Notes: a model not told the origin generated them from the letters alone. Positions 25,893-36,838 are shown, counted from the first letter of the stretch. The stretch is DNA of 64,000 nt from Aquimarina agarilytica ZC1 (GCF_000255455.1 NZ_JH621259.1:1-64000), one strand, 5' to 3'. Program-made: numbers and translations.

Positions 25893-27232
25893 GCTAATAG
25901 CGCTTCTTTAATTTTTGAAACCTCAGCCCCAATATCACCTGCCCCAATAGTAACAATCACTTCGGCATCGCTTTGTTTAACCAAATCAATTAATGCTTTT
26001 TTAGAAACTAAACTTTTGTTTTTATTAGCAACTAGTGACAATAACCATTCCGAAGTTACCCCCTCCATAGGCAATTCCCTCGCCGGATAAATATCCAACA
26101 ACAACAACTCATCAAACAGACTCAAACTTGTTCCAAACTCTTCTGCAAAGTCCTTTGTTCTACTAAACAAATGAGGCTGAAAAATGGCTAAAACTTTTTT
26201 ATTCGGATGCATTTGCCTCACTGCCTGATGTAGCGCCTTTATTTCGGTTGGATGATGCGCATAATCATCAATATACACCAAATCAGATGTTTTTATTTGA
26301 TAACTAAAACGACGTTGCACCCCCTTAAACGTTAATAAAGCCTTTGCTAACTTTTCGGCCGGGGAACCGTATTTTAAAGCCATAGCAAAGGCTGTAATTG
26401 CATTCAGCAGGTTATGAAAACCTGGTAGGCTTACATGCAAATTTTTTATAAGTTGCTCTGGTGTTTTTAAATCAAACACATAGCTTCCATTATCTATTTT
26501 TATATTTTGTGCCACATAATCCGCATCGGTATCAATCCCTATAGTAACTCCTTGCATAGGCAAGCCTTTTACTACAAATAATTCATTTTTTGTTAGAGCT
26601 GCAAAAGCATTAAAAGAATCTGTTAAAGCCTCATGCGCTCCATAAATATCTAAATGATCAGCATCCATTGAGGTAATAGCAGAAATATTGGGAAATAACT
26701 GCAAAAATGAACGATCAAATTCATCTGCCTCAACCACCACAACTTCATTTCCGCTACTTATATAATTCGAATTATAGTTTTCACTTATACCGCCTAAAAA
26801 AGCGGTTACTTTTTCACCCGATGCGTATAACAAATGAGCCAATATACTCGAAGTTGTCGTTTTTCCATGTGTACCTGCCACCGCTAGTGTAAACGTATCC
26901 TTCGTAATAAAACCTAGCACTTTAGCTCGTTTGTGCACCTCAAAATTATGGTCTTGAAAATACACCAATTGTTTATGTGTCGCTGGAACTGCCGGCGTAT
27001 ATACAACCAATGTGTTTTTTGCATTTAAAAAATTTTGAGGAATTTCTGCAACAGCATCATTAAAAGTTATATCCACTCCCAAATCAACTAAAGCCTTTGT
27101 AATAGCTGTTGGTGTTTTATCATATCCCGCTACTTGTTTACCCACACTTACAAAATAACGTGCAATGGCACTCATACCAATACCTCCGACACCGATAAAA
27201 TAAACGTTTTCTATGTATTCTAAACCTCTCAA
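25889..27232 (-). CDS. murC: UDP-N-acetylmuramate-L-alanine ligase MurC
   Basis: A cytoplasmic Mur ligase that adds L-Ala to UDP-MurNAc. The N-terminal Rossmann motif is FIGVGGIGMS (12-21), the ATP loop is GTHGKTTTS at 120-128, and 'YIDDYAHHPTEI' marks the conserved C-terminal His region. It begins with a TTG codon five bases after the murG stop; no ATG lies before the Rossmann motif. It is 447 residues, a normal size. Confidence 0.97.
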   Translation of the reverse strand: MRGLEYIENVYFIGVGGIGMSAIARYFVSVGKQVAGYDKTPTAITKALVDLGVDITFNDAVAEIPQNFLNAKNTLVVYTPAVPATHKQLVYFQDHNFEVHKRAKVLGFITKDTFTLAVAGTHGKTTTSSILAHLLYASGEKVTAFLGGISENYNSNYISSGNEVVVVEADEFDRSFLQLFPNISAITSMDADHLDIYGAHEALTDSFNAFAALTKNELFVVKGLPMQGVTIGIDTDADYVAQNIKIDNGSYVFDLKTPEQLIKNLHVSLPGFHNLLNAITAFAMALKYGSPAEKLAKALLTFKGVQRRFSYQIKTSDLVYIDDYAHHPTEIKALHQAVRQMHPNKKVLAIFQPHLFSRTKDFAEEFGTSLSLFDELLLLDIYPARELPMEGVTSEWLLSLVANKNKSLVSKKALIDLVKQSDAEVIVTIGAGDIGAEVSKIKEALLA

Positions 27233-27237
27233 CTAAC

Positions 27238-28329
27238 CTATTCCTTAATTAATTTTTCAATTTCATTTACTATGTGTGCTGTAGCCTCTGGTTTGGACAG
27301 CTTTTTAAAATTTGAACTCAAATTTTCAATAAGTGCTTTATCATGTAATAATGCTAATATTTGAGCATCAAATTTTGCTTCAAATTCCGATTGTTTAATC
27401 ATACATGCTGCATTTGCCTTAACTACAGCTTCGGCATTTTTAGTTTGATGATCTTCTGCCACATAAGGCGACGGAATAAACAATACAGGTTTCCCTACTA
27501 TAGCTAATTCCGAAACAGAGCTTGCCCCCGCCCTTGAAACAATACAATCAGCCATTCCGTAGGCTAAATCCATACGATCTATATAAGCTACAATCTTTAT
27601 GTGTGCTGTAGCTAAATGTTTAAACCTTTCATAATACAATTGGCCACATTGCCACAATACTTGTACATTATTTTCTTTAAAAAAAGCAATTCTCGAAGCT
27701 ACCAACTCATTAATCGCTTTAGCGCCTAAACTTCCTCCAAGGACCAAAATCGTTTTCACCCCTTCATTTAATTCAAAATAATTAAATGCTTCCGCAGAAG
27801 AAATATCCTTGTTTAATATATCTTGACGTACTGGGTTTCCTGTTTGTACTAATTTTTCTGCAGGAAAAAATCGCTCTAAATCAGGATAGGCTACGCATAT
27901 TTTTTTAGCATTACCTGCCAACCACTTATTGGTAATTCCTGGAAACGAATTTTGTTCCTGAATTAATGTCGGCACCTGCATCCAACCAGCCATTTTTAAC
28001 AAAGCAGCACTTGCATACCCACCTGTCCCAATAGCTATTGTTGGCTTTTGTTTTTTTATAATTTTATACGACTTCCATAAACTACTCACTAACTTAAATG
28101 GCAATAATAGATTTTTGGTCGATAATTTTCGTTGTATTCCGCTTATCCACAGCCCTTCTATTTCATAACCTGCTTTGGGTACCTTTTGCATCTCCATACG
28201 ATCACTTGCCCCAACAAACAAAAAATTGGCCTCCGGATACTTTTGTTTTAAAGCATCGGCAATGGCAATGGCAGGGTAAATATGCCCTCCAGTACCTCCT
28301 CCTGATATCACAAATGACAACTGCCTCAT
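27238..28329 (-). CDS. murG: UDP-GlcNAc transferase MurG
   Basis: A GT28 glycosyltransferase that makes lipid II from lipid I at the inner membrane. The N-terminal GGGTGGH (10-16) and 'QEQNSFPGITNKWLA' are family signatures, and 'VSRAGASSVSELA' is the UDP-GlcNAc-binding loop. It is 363 residues. Its ATG overlaps the ftsW stop by four bases. Confidence 0.98.
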   Translation of the reverse strand: MRQLSFVISGGGTGGHIYPAIAIADALKQKYPEANFLFVGASDRMEMQKVPKAGYEIEGLWISGIQRKLSTKNLLLPFKLVSSLWKSYKIIKKQKPTIAIGTGGYASAALLKMAGWMQVPTLIQEQNSFPGITNKWLAGNAKKICVAYPDLERFFPAEKLVQTGNPVRQDILNKDISSAEAFNYFELNEGVKTILVLGGSLGAKAINELVASRIAFFKENNVQVLWQCGQLYYERFKHLATAHIKIVAYIDRMDLAYGMADCIVSRAGASSVSELAIVGKPVLFIPSPYVAEDHQTKNAEAVVKANAACMIKQSEFEAKFDAQILALLHDKALIENLSSNFKKLSKPEATAHIVNEIEKLIKE

Positions 28330-29555
28330 ATAGTTTCGCTTAAAATATCCAACGGATTCGCTTCACTTTCTTCTTTCTCTTTTGGTGTCGATTTTACACT
28401 TACACTAATCACAATACCCAAAGCTAAGCAGGTCATCCAAATAGATGTCCCTCCACTACTTACCAAAGGCAAGGTTTGTCCCGTTACTGGAAATAACTCA
28501 ACTGCCACGGCCATATTAATAAGCGCCTGAAAAACAATAGGCAAACCAACCCCCAACACTAATAACTTCCCAAAAACATCTTCACATTTATGCGAAATAA
28601 TAATTAATCGAGCCAGTACTAATAGATAAGCAAACATAATCCCTACAGCCCCTAACAAACCAAACTCTTCCACTACTATCGCATAAATAAAATCTGAAGA
28701 TGACTGCGGTAAAAAGTTTTTTTGTACACTTTTTCCTGGTCCCTGACCTATTAAACCACCAGTAGCAATAGCAATTTTAGCTCGCTCTATTTGATAATTA
28801 TCTTTTTGATTTTCACTATCGTCTAAAAAATTCTCAATACGACTAGTCCATGTATCTACCCTATTGGAAAATGCTCCCGGAAATGCCTTTGCCGCTAATA
28901 TAAATAGCGTTAAAAACAATAAACCTGTAGCAAAAATAATAGCCAAATACTTTAACGGATAGCCACCTATAAACACCAACATTATCACCATAGAAAAAAT
29001 AATAGCAGCCGTTGAAAAATTGGCAGGGAAAATACAAGCAACCACCAACATTACTGGCAACCACCAAATACAAGCAACCACCAACATTACTGGCAACCAC
29101 AATGGCACCAATGTCTCTTTAAATGTATAGGCTTTTGATGCTATTTTTGCCAAATACCGTGCGACAAAACTAAGCAACACCACCGACGCCAATGTCGAAG
29201 TTTGAAAAGTAACTCCAACTACAGGAATTCGTATCCATCGACTTGCATTAGCCCCCCCAATTGTGGTTCCCTGTGCAATAGTTACAACCAATAAAACTAC
29301 CGCAATAGGCAACATAATCATAGAAAGCCCTTTAAAATAGTTGTATGGAATTTTATGTACTCCATATACTATTAAAAAACCTAAACCTAAATGCACCGCA
29401 TGTTTAATTAAATACTTAAACGTATTTCCATCCCCATACAAATAAGCTAAATTACTGCTCGCACTATACACAGGCATAAATGAGAATAGTGCCAATAGAC
29501 CTGCAATAGCCCAAAGCACTTTATCTCCCTGTATATTTAATAAGGCTTGTTTCAT
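28326..29555 (-). CDS. ftsW: Lipid II polymerase FtsW (with internal duplication)
   Basis: A SEDS-family septal peptidoglycan polymerase of 409 residues with about ten membrane segments. Conserved features include the 'FLPQSSSDFIYAIVVEEFG' loop with the catalytic Asp region and 'LPLVSSGGTSIWM' near the C-terminus. Residues 152-163 (LWLPVMLVVACI) are repeated as 164-175 (WWLPVMLVVACI), which lengthens one membrane segment by 12 residues. The rest of the protein looks intact and the frame is open, so it is probably functional. It sits between murD and murG as expected. Confidence 0.95.
   Translation of the reverse strand: MKQALLNIQGDKVLWAIAGLLALFSFMPVYSASSNLAYLYGDGNTFKYLIKHAVHLGLGFLIVYGVHKIPYNYFKGLSMIMLPIAVVLLVVTIAQGTTIGGANASRWIRIPVVGVTFQTSTLASVVLLSFVARYLAKIASKAYTFKETLVPLWLPVMLVVACIWWLPVMLVVACIFPANFSTAAIIFSMVIMLVFIGGYPLKYLAIIFATGLLFLTLFILAAKAFPGAFSNRVDTWTSRIENFLDDSENQKDNYQIERAKIAIATGGLIGQGPGKSVQKNFLPQSSSDFIYAIVVEEFGLLGAVGIMFAYLLVLARLIIISHKCEDVFGKLLVLGVGLPIVFQALINMAVAVELFPVTGQTLPLVSSGGTSIWMTCLALGIVISVSVKSTPKEKEESEANPLDILSETI
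29030..29102. repeat. 36-bp in-frame tandem duplication within ftsW
   Basis: Thirty-five identical bases recur at a distance of 36 bp (29030-29064 and 29066-29100). The duplication adds exactly 12 codons and falls in a transmembrane segment of FtsW. The near identity suggests a recent event. Confidence 0.95.
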
Positions 29556-29558
29556 TTA

Positions 29559-30914
29559 TTACAACTTATGTACTGCAGTTTTAAACTGATCTCCACGATC
29601 TTCATAATTTTTAAACAAGTCAAAACTTGCACAACATGGCGATAATAATACCGTATCATTACGCTCACCTAAAGCATATGCAATTTTAACAGCCTCTTGC
29701 ATAGATTGCGTTTCCACAATGGTATCTACACAATTTTCAAATGAGGCCACAATACGACTATTGTCCACTCCTAAGCAAATAATTGCTTTCACTTTTTCAT
29801 TAACAAGTTTATACAATTCGCTGTAATCATTCCCTTTATCCACTCCACCAACAATCCATACTACTGGTGTTTTAACAGCTTCCAATGCAAAATATGTAGC
29901 ATTCACATTAGTTGCCTTGGAATCATTAATGTACTGCACATTATTGATTTTCAATACCATTTCTAATCGATGCTCCACTCCTTGAAAATTTGTTAAACTT
30001 TCACGAATTGTTTGTTTTCGTATACCAATTAATCTAGCTGACATTGCTGCCGCCATTGCATTTTTGGTATTGTGTCTTCCTTTTAAAGAAAGACTACTTT
30101 CTGATATGATAATATCTTGTTCGTTGTTCATACTTATTACGATATGGTTGTTTTTTATAAATACCCCTTGCTCCAATTCTTTTTCCAATGAAAAAGGAAA
30201 ACATTGCGCTTTAGGCTTATGCTTTTTTAAATAATTTTGAATGTCCTTATCATCTGCATCATAAATGAAATAATCATTATGAGTTTGATTTTTTATTAAT
30301 CTAAATTTTGCCGCGATATACTTATCATAGCTGTACTCATAGCGATCTAAATGATCTGGAGACAAATTAGTTAGTATGGCGATTTTTGGACAAAAATCTT
30401 CCACTCCATCTAACTGAAAACTACTCAACTCTAACACAAATGTGTTCGTCTGATCATCCAATACCGCCTTAGCAAAACTATCTCCGATATTTCCCGCCAT
30501 GGTAACCCCTTCCATTCCCGAAGAAAGCACATGACCCGTAAGCATGGTAGTCGTCGTTTTTCCATTGCTTCCTGTTATACCGACAACAGACGCTTTAGTA
30601 TATTTTACAGCAAATTCAATTTCAGAAATTACCGGAATCCTCTTTGACACTATTTTTTTAACTATAGGTACTGCATCTGGAATCCCAGGGCTTTTTACCA
30701 CTACATCGGCATTTAAAATCAATGCTTCAGTATGCTGTTCTTCTTCAAAAGCTAATCCAGCTTCAGCTAAAATTGAAGTATACTTATCTGTTATTTTCCC
30801 AAAATCCGACACAAAAACATCATATCCTTTAGCCTTAGCCAAAAGCGCAGTACCCACACCACTCTCTCCAGCACCAAGCACCACAAGTCTTTGTATGTTA
30901 TTTTGGTTATTCAT
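29559..30914 (-). CDS. murD: UDP-MurNAc-L-Ala-D-Glu ligase MurD
   Basis: The cytoplasmic Mur ligase that adds D-Glu. The ATP-binding loop is GSNGKTTTT at 115-123, with an N-terminal VVLGAGESG Rossmann motif and 'LSPDHLDRY' and 'YINDSKATN' as further Mur ligase blocks. It is 451 residues. It starts eight bases after the mraY stop. Confidence 0.98.
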   Translation of the reverse strand: MNNQNNIQRLVVLGAGESGVGTALLAKAKGYDVFVSDFGKITDKYTSILAEAGLAFEEEQHTEALILNADVVVKSPGIPDAVPIVKKIVSKRIPVISEIEFAVKYTKASVVGITGSNGKTTTTMLTGHVLSSGMEGVTMAGNIGDSFAKAVLDDQTNTFVLELSSFQLDGVEDFCPKIAILTNLSPDHLDRYEYSYDKYIAAKFRLIKNQTHNDYFIYDADDKDIQNYLKKHKPKAQCFPFSLEKELEQGVFIKNNHIVISMNNEQDIIISESSLSLKGRHNTKNAMAAAMSARLIGIRKQTIRESLTNFQGVEHRLEMVLKINNVQYINDSKATNVNATYFALEAVKTPVVWIVGGVDKGNDYSELYKLVNEKVKAIICLGVDNSRIVASFENCVDTIVETQSMQEAVKIAYALGERNDTVLLSPCCASFDLFKNYEDRGDQFKTAVHKL

Positions 30915-30921
30915 TATATAA

Positions 30922-32154
30922 TTACCTAAGTTTAAGCGTTACTACAGTTAGAATTGCTAACAAAATGCCTACAATCCAAAAACGGGCTACAATTTTACTT
31001 TCGTGAATACCCTTCTTTTGATAGTGATGATGTAAAGGAGACATTAAAAACACCCGTTTACCCTCACCAAATTTCTTTTTTGTGTACTTAAAGTATGAAA
31101 CCTGAATAATCACCGATAGTGTCTCCACAAAAAAGACTCCGCACAACAAAGGAATCAACAACTCCTTACGAACAGCAATAGCAATTACTGCTATTATTCC
31201 ACCAATAGTTAAACTTCCTGTATCGCCCATAAACACCTGAGCTGGATACGTATTGTACCACAAAAACCCAACTAAAGCTCCCGTAAATGCCGCTATAAAA
31301 ATGGTCATCTCACCCGTATGGGGTATGTACATCACATTCAAGTAATCGGAAAAAATAATATTCCCCGAAATCCACGCAAAAGCACCTAAAACAACAACCA
31401 TAATTGCCGATGTACCTGCTGCCAAACCATCAATCCCATCCGTTAAATTTGCTCCATTTGACACTGCGGTAACAATAACAATCACTACCGGAATGAAAAA
31501 TAGCCAAGCATATTTTTTTAAGCCTGGATTAATCCACTCCAACAGCTTTGCATATTCAAACTCATTATTTTTTAGAAAAGGAATGGTTGTTTTCGTTGAT
31601 TTTGTTTCGGGTTTAAATTCAGACTCATTACTCCCAGTTGCTCTTATTTGCGCAATAACCTCCGGAGATTTTTCTTCTTTAATCGTTATATCCTTATGGA
31701 AATACATCACTAAACCAACAAAAATACCCAGTCCAACTTGACCTATAACTTTAAACTTTCCGGCAAGACCATCTTTATTTTTCTTTTTTATTTTTAAATA
31801 ATCATCTGTAAAACCAATAGCTCCCATCCAAAGTGTGGTAACTACTAATAATATGATGTATATATTTTCGAGTTTCGCAAAAAGAAGCACTGGTATTAAT
31901 GTGGCTAGAATAATTATAATTCCACCCATAGTCGGTGTCCCAGCTTTTTCTGTCTGCCCTTGCAAACCTAAGTCTCGTATACTTTCGCCCATCTGTTTTT
32001 TTTGTAAAAAAACAATGATTCGTTTTCCGTAGGTCACCGAAATCAACAGAGAAACTAATATGGCTAAAGCTGCTCTAAAACTTAAAAAGCCAAACAGACT
32101 TGCTCCCGGGAACTGAAAGTTCTGCTCTAAATAATCAAATAAATAGTATAACAT
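30922..32154 (-). CDS. mraY: Phospho-MurNAc-pentapeptide translocase MraY
   Basis: A ten-helix integral membrane enzyme that makes lipid I. The catalytic Asp pair is D117-D118 in [11 protein letters not shown], and [10 protein letters not shown] holds D239 and D242; the '[11 protein letters not shown]' loop is also present. A hydrophilic insert of about 45 residues (158-205) between these blocks is typical of Bacteroidota MraY and explains the 410-residue length. The ATG shares one base with the murE stop (TAATG). Confidence 0.98.
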   Translation of the reverse strand: MLYYLFDYLEQNFQFPGASLFGFLSFRAALAILVSLLISVTYGKRIIVFLQKKQMGESIRDLGLQGQTEKAGTPTMGGIIIILATLIPVLLFAKLENIYIILLVVTTLWMGAIGFTDDYLKIKKKNKDGLAGKFKVIGQVGLGIFVGLVMYFHKDITIKEEKSPEVIAQIRATGSNESEFKPETKSTKTTIPFLKNNEFEYAKLLEWINPGLKKYAWLFFIPVVIVIVTAVSNGANLTDGIDGLAAGTSAIMVVVLGAFAWISGNIIFSDYLNVMYIPHTGEMTIFIAAFTGALVGFLWYNTYPAQVFMGDTGSLTIGGIIAVIAIAVRKELLIPLLCGVFFVETLSVIIQVSYFKYTKKKFGEGKRVFLMSPLHHHYQKKGIHESKIVARFWIVGILLAILTVVTLKLR

Positions 32155-33614
32155 TAGCCAATTAATTTTAAATAATTCTGCACCACTTCCATATCACTGA
32201 AAGCTGTTTTTTTTCCTTTTACATCCTGATAGTTTTCATGTCCTTTTCCTGCAATTAAAATAATATCATTAGGATTTGCCATGCTTACCGCAGTTTTAAT
32301 AGCCTGCTTACGATCTTGGATTGTAAGTGTTTTTTTAAAATCTTGAGGTTGTACTCCCGCCTCCATGGCATTTAAAATATCTTGAGGTTCTTCAAAACGA
32401 GGATTATCATTGGTAAAAATGACTTTATCACTTAATTGTGCAGCAATTGATGCCATAATAGGTCTTTTCAATTGATCACGATCTCCTCCGCAACCAACCA
32501 CGGTAATTAAGGTTTCATTACGTGTTCGTATTGAATTTACTGTATTCAATACATTTTTAAGCGCATCCGGTGTATGAGCAAAATCAACTATTGCTGTAAT
32601 TTTTTGATCCGACACCACATATTCAAACCTCCCGTTCACACTTTCAAGATTACTCAGTAATTGTAAAATCTCTAAAGATTCCAAGCCAAGCATTTCTGCA
32701 CAAGCATAAACCGACACCAAATTATAAGCATTAAAATCCCCTATGAGCTTACTCCAAAACTCCTTATCATTAATTTTTAAAAGCAAACCTTGAAAACTAC
32801 TTTCCAACACATTGCCTCTATAATCTGCAAAAGACTTTAAAGCATAAGTGATTTTTTTTGCTTTTGTATTCTGAAGCATTATTGGACCATTTTTATCATC
32901 GGAATTTGTTAATGCAAAAGCCTTTTGAGACAATGAATCAAAAAAAGATTTTTTAACATCGCGGTACTCTTTAAATGTTTCATGGTAATCCAAATGATCA
33001 TGCGACAAATTAGTAAACACACCTCCCACAAACTCTAAACCCAAGGTCCTTTTTTGATGAATTCCATGCGAACTCACCTCCATAAAACAATAAGTCACCC
33101 CGGCAGTAACCATATTGGCTAAATGCTTTTGTAATTGCAATGCATCGGGTGTAGTATGCGTTGCAGGAATTTCTTTATTATGAATGCACACTTTTACAGT
33201 AGAAATCAAACCTACTTTATAGCCTGCATTTTTAAACAATTGAAATAGTAAACTTGTTACTGTTGTTTTTCCATTAGTCCCTGTTACTCCAACTAATTTT
33301 AGCTTACTCGAAGGGTTTTCATAAAAATTACTCGCCATAACCGCCAACGCAACTTGCGAATCAGCTACTTTTATATAAGTAACACCATTGACAATATGTT
33401 CCGGAAAAACTTCACAAACAATTACCAAAGCACCTTGATCTATAGCTTTTTTTATAAATTGATGCCCATCGACTTGCACTCCACGAACGGCTACAAAAAC
33501 ATCATTTAACGCCACTAAACGCGAATCGAATTGCAATGAATTTACACTTACATGTGTATTCCCCATTACCGCCTCAATGGATACCTTATATAATATGTTA
33601 GTTAAACTACTCAA
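32154..33614 (-). CDS. murE: UDP-MurNAc-tripeptide ligase MurE
   Basis: A cytoplasmic Mur ligase that adds the third stem residue. The ATP loop is [10 protein letters not shown] at 112-121. The DNPR motif in '[10 protein letters not shown]' indicates meso-diaminopimelate as substrate. It begins with TTG overlapping the ftsI stop (TTGA), and its N-terminus from there matches the usual family start. It is 486 residues. Confidence 0.97.
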   Translation of the reverse strand: MSSLTNILYKVSIEAVMGNTHVSVNSLQFDSRLVALNDVFVAVRGVQVDGHQFIKKAIDQGALVIVCEVFPEHIVNGVTYIKVADSQVALAVMASNFYENPSSKLKLVGVTGTNGKTTVTSLLFQLFKNAGYKVGLISTVKVCIHNKEIPATHTTPDALQLQKHLANMVTAGVTYCFMEVSSHGIHQKRTLGLEFVGGVFTNLSHDHLDYHETFKEYRDVKKSFFDSLSQKAFALTNSDDKNGPIMLQNTKAKKITYALKSFADYRGNVLESSFQGLLLKINDKEFWSKLIGDFNAYNLVSVYACAEMLGLESLEILQLLSNLESVNGRFEYVVSDQKITAIVDFAHTPDALKNVLNTVNSIRTRNETLITVVGCGGDRDQLKRPIMASIAAQLSDKVIFTNDNPRFEEPQDILNAMEAGVQPQDFKKTLTIQDRKQAIKTAVSMANPNDIILIAGKGHENYQDVKGKKTAFSDMEVVQNYLKLIG

Positions 33615-35602
33615 GATAAAATAATGCTAATATGTTTACGATTTCCTATTTTTTCTCCCTGCGGAATAGACTGCTCTTTTACTTTTCCTTCACCTGATAC
33701 CTTTACATCTAATCCTAAATTTTCCAATAATGGCAACACATCCATTAATGTCATCCCTTTTACGTTCGGCATTATGGTTTTATACTTCTGCGAAAGCGTA
33801 TAAAAATTAGTATAATCTGCTCCTGATTTTTCTACTGAAGCCAGACTCACTTGATCTACAATTGGTGTTGCCCTGTATATTTTTTCAGCAATTTTTTTGA
33901 ACACTGGAGCCGCCACTACATTTCCATAGAAGCCCAATTCCTTTTTAGGCTCATGCACCACAACTATACATGAATACTTTGGCGCGTCTGCCGGAAAATA
34001 GCCTACAAAAGATGAAATGTATTGCAAATGCTTTTTCCCTTTTCCGTAATTTTTTTGACAAGTCCCCGTTTTCCCGGCAAAGGGCATATACTTTGACTTT
34101 ATATTTTTGGCTGTACCGCGTTCCACTACATTTTCCATCATCGTTTTTACCATTCCAACCGTTTCTTTTGAACATAGCGCTGGATTAATCACCTCTTTCC
34201 CAAATTGTTCTTCGACCGCATCCCAAGCACGCACTTGTTTTATAAATTGTGGCTTTACCATTTCGCCATTATTGGCAATCGCATTATAAAATGTTAGTGT
34301 TTGTAAAGGCGTTAATGAAATTCCGTAGCCAAAGGCCATCCATGGCAATGTAGTACCGTACCAATCTTTATCACCTGGATAAGGAAATTTAGGATCTCCT
34401 TCCCCTTTAATTGGTAAGCCCAAAGGCTTGTTTAACCCCATATTATAAAAGCGATTTAATAACTTTTTAGGGTTACTCTTGTAATGCTTGTTAACAATTT
34501 TAGCAAAGGCTGTATTGGATGACAATTCAAATGCCTTTGCGGCAGTAATTTTTCCGTACCCACCCCAATGAGAATCATACACCGTGCGGTCATAAAATTT
34601 TACACGTCCATTTTCGGTATCTACCACATAACTTGAATCAATCGCCTTATCCTCCAATAAAGCCACCATTGACATCAATTTAAATGTTGATCCTGGCTCA
34701 TGCGATTCCCCAACAGCATAATTTAGTCGCTCATAATATTTTCCTTTTGACGTACGTGCTAAATTTGAAATTGCTTTAATATCGCCAGTTTTGGTTTCCA
34801 TTACCACCACACACCCATGATGCGCTTCAAACTTTTCCAACTGCTCCAACAAGGCGTGATGTGCAATATCTTGTACATTTACATCAATTGCTGAAACCAC
34901 ATCATAACCATCTTGCGGTTCTACCTCATTGTTATCCGATACGGGTTTCCATTGCCCTTTTGATATCTTTTGCTTTAAACGTTTCCCTGCTTTACCTCGT
35001 AAATAAGGTCCATAAGCACCTTCGAGTCCAACTCTGGTATAATAGCCTTTTTCATCTTGACGCTCATAACCTACTGTTCGTTCTGCTATTTTCCCTATAG
35101 GATGTTCCCTTACAGTTCGTTGTTCTATAATTAATCCGCCTTTATTAGCTCCTAATTTTAAAATAGGGAAGTTTTTAACTCGCATATAACGCGAGTAGCC
35201 TACATTTCGACAAATTAATAAATACCTGTTTTTATTAGCTCTAGCCTTGTTAAAAAGCTTTGAATAATATGAAGTAGATTTCCCAAACTCCTTAGACATC
35301 GCCTTAGCTAGGTTTTGTATTTCTTTTTGAAAGGTTTCCTTTTTGACTGTTACCGCGTCAAATCGAATATTGTATTTAGGCACCGAAGTAGCCAGTAAAT
35401 TATAATTAGCATCGTAAAGATTTCCTCGATTTGCAGGAATTACAAAATCTTTAAACACCCTCTTACGAGCTATTTCGCGATATTTATCTCCCTCAACAAC
35501 CTGAATTTTAAACAAATTAAACAACACAAAACCTGCAAAAAGCAACAGACAACCTGCCACTAAATACGATCTGTTTGATATGTTTTTGATTGTTGTTTCC
35601 AA
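33611..35602 (-). CDS. ftsI: Septal peptidoglycan transpeptidase FtsI (PBP3-like)
   Basis: A class B penicillin-binding protein with one N-terminal transmembrane helix (about 13-33), a dimerisation domain and a transpeptidase domain. The active-site motifs are STFK (Ser305), SSN (361-363) and KTGT (511-514). A C-terminal PASTA domain (about 600-663) is present. The start codon is TTG; no ATG occurs before the membrane helix. It is 663 residues and is the partner of FtsW in the cluster. Confidence 0.97.
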   Translation of the reverse strand: METTIKNISNRSYLVAGCLLLFAGFVLFNLFKIQVVEGDKYREIARKRVFKDFVIPANRGNLYDANYNLLATSVPKYNIRFDAVTVKKETFQKEIQNLAKAMSKEFGKSTSYYSKLFNKARANKNRYLLICRNVGYSRYMRVKNFPILKLGANKGGLIIEQRTVREHPIGKIAERTVGYERQDEKGYYTRVGLEGAYGPYLRGKAGKRLKQKISKGQWKPVSDNNEVEPQDGYDVVSAIDVNVQDIAHHALLEQLEKFEAHHGCVVVMETKTGDIKAISNLARTSKGKYYERLNYAVGESHEPGSTFKLMSMVALLEDKAIDSSYVVDTENGRVKFYDRTVYDSHWGGYGKITAAKAFELSSNTAFAKIVNKHYKSNPKKLLNRFYNMGLNKPLGLPIKGEGDPKFPYPGDKDWYGTTLPWMAFGYGISLTPLQTLTFYNAIANNGEMVKPQFIKQVRAWDAVEEQFGKEVINPALCSKETVGMVKTMMENVVERGTAKNIKSKYMPFAGKTGTCQKNYGKGKKHLQYISSFVGYFPADAPKYSCIVVVHEPKKELGFYGNVVAAPVFKKIAEKIYRATPIVDQVSLASVEKSGADYTNFYTLSQKYKTIMPNVKGMTLMDVLPLLENLGLDVKVSGEGKVKEQSIPQGEKIGNRKHISIILS

Positions 35603-35614
35603 TTTATTGCTAGC

Positions 35615-35926
35615 TTATTCCTTGACTACTAATTTTATTGGGGGTTCTTTTTTTAAGTCTACTCCTATTTCCTTGAGCCTCTTTTTTATTTGTGACTCCA
35701 TTTTTAATTTCATTAACCTCGATCTTCCATCCACAAATCGGGTCCGATACTCTTTTACTTCATTATTCTTTTTAGCAATCTCATGAATTTTCCGTTCCGC
35801 ACTATGTGAACTCGCAATCATTATTAAAGCCAACAACGACAAAAACAAAAGCATGACCCAATTTTTTGCCGAATCATCCGACAATAAAAGCCTTCCTTTT
35901 AATATGTCATACAACTTATCCTTCAT
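35615..35926 (-). CDS. ftsL: FtsL-like divisome protein
   Basis: A 103-residue bitopic protein with one membrane helix (about 22-40) and a following periplasmic heptad-like coiled coil, as in FtsL. Sequence identity in this family is low, so the call rests on layout and on its place between rsmH and ftsI. Confidence 0.85.
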   Translation of the reverse strand: MKDKLYDILKGRLLLSDDSAKNWVMLLFLSLLALIMIASSHSAERKIHEIAKKNNEVKEYRTRFVDGRSRLMKLKMESQIKKRLKEIGVDLKKEPPIKLVVKE

Positions 35927-35929
35927 CCA

Positions 35930-36838
35930 CTAATCTTCAATCCGCTCTGCTATTCTTAGCTTAGCACTTCGTGCTCTATTATTTACAGCAATTTCATTTG
36001 CATCGGGTACAATAAGCCCACCTTTCTTTTTAAAAGGCACCGACATTTTTCCAAATAAATCCTTTTCAGGCTCTCCTTCAAAAAGACCATTTCTTATAAA
36101 CCGTTTCACTAATCGATCTTCCAAAGAGTGATATGATATCAAACTTAATCTGCCACCTGGAGCTAATAATTCTTTTGTCTGCTCTAAAAATTCCTTTAAC
36201 ACAGCAATTTCCTGATTTACCTCAATACGAATTGCCTGATACACTTGTGCCAAAATTTTATGTTCCTTTCTTTTAATCATACAAGGCGCTAAAATTGCTT
36301 TTAACTGCTCACTTGTTTTTATGGGCGCTACCTCACGTGCCTCCACTATTAAACGAGCCATTTTTGCTGCGCTGCGCACCTCTCCATACTGCGACAATAC
36401 TTGTTTTATTGCCAGCTCCTCGTAATTATTGATTACATCATTAGCTGAAAGTGTCGATGTTTGATCCATTCGCATATCCAATTCCGCCTCAAAACGAGTT
36501 GAAAAACCACGATCTGCCTCATCAAACTGATGTGATGACACACCAAAATCACCTAAAATTCCATCCACCTTTTTCACTCCATAAAAGCGCAAAAAACGCT
36601 TTATAAACCTAAAATTATGAGGCACTAATTGAAATCGATCATCATCTAGTGCATTTTTATGTGCATCCTGATCTTGATCAAAACCAAACAATTTCCCATT
36701 AGGTCCTAACCGAGACAATATCTCTTTTGAATGCCCTCCGCCACCAAAAGTAACATCGACATAAATCCCATCCGGCTTTATTGCTAAGCCATCAACAGTT
36801 TCATGTAACAACACTGGTATATGATACTTATTCTCCAT
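35930..36838 (-). CDS. rsmH: 16S rRNA m4C1402 methyltransferase RsmH
   Basis: A SAM-dependent methyltransferase of 302 residues that N4-methylates C1402 of 16S rRNA. The SAM motif is YVDVTFGGGGHS, and 'GDFGVSSHQFDEADRGFS' and 'SYHSLEDRLVKRF' are family hallmarks. It overlaps mraZ by 11 bases and is the second gene of the dcw operon. Confidence 0.98.
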   Translation of the reverse strand: MENKYHIPVLLHETVDGLAIKPDGIYVDVTFGGGGHSKEILSRLGPNGKLFGFDQDQDAHKNALDDDRFQLVPHNFRFIKRFLRFYGVKKVDGILGDFGVSSHQFDEADRGFSTRFEAELDMRMDQTSTLSANDVINNYEELAIKQVLSQYGEVRSAAKMARLIVEAREVAPIKTSEQLKAILAPCMIKRKEHKILAQVYQAIRIEVNQEIAVLKEFLEQTKELLAPGGRLSLISYHSLEDRLVKRFIRNGLFEGEPEKDLFGKMSVPFKKKGGLIVPDANEIAVNNRARSAKLRIAERIED

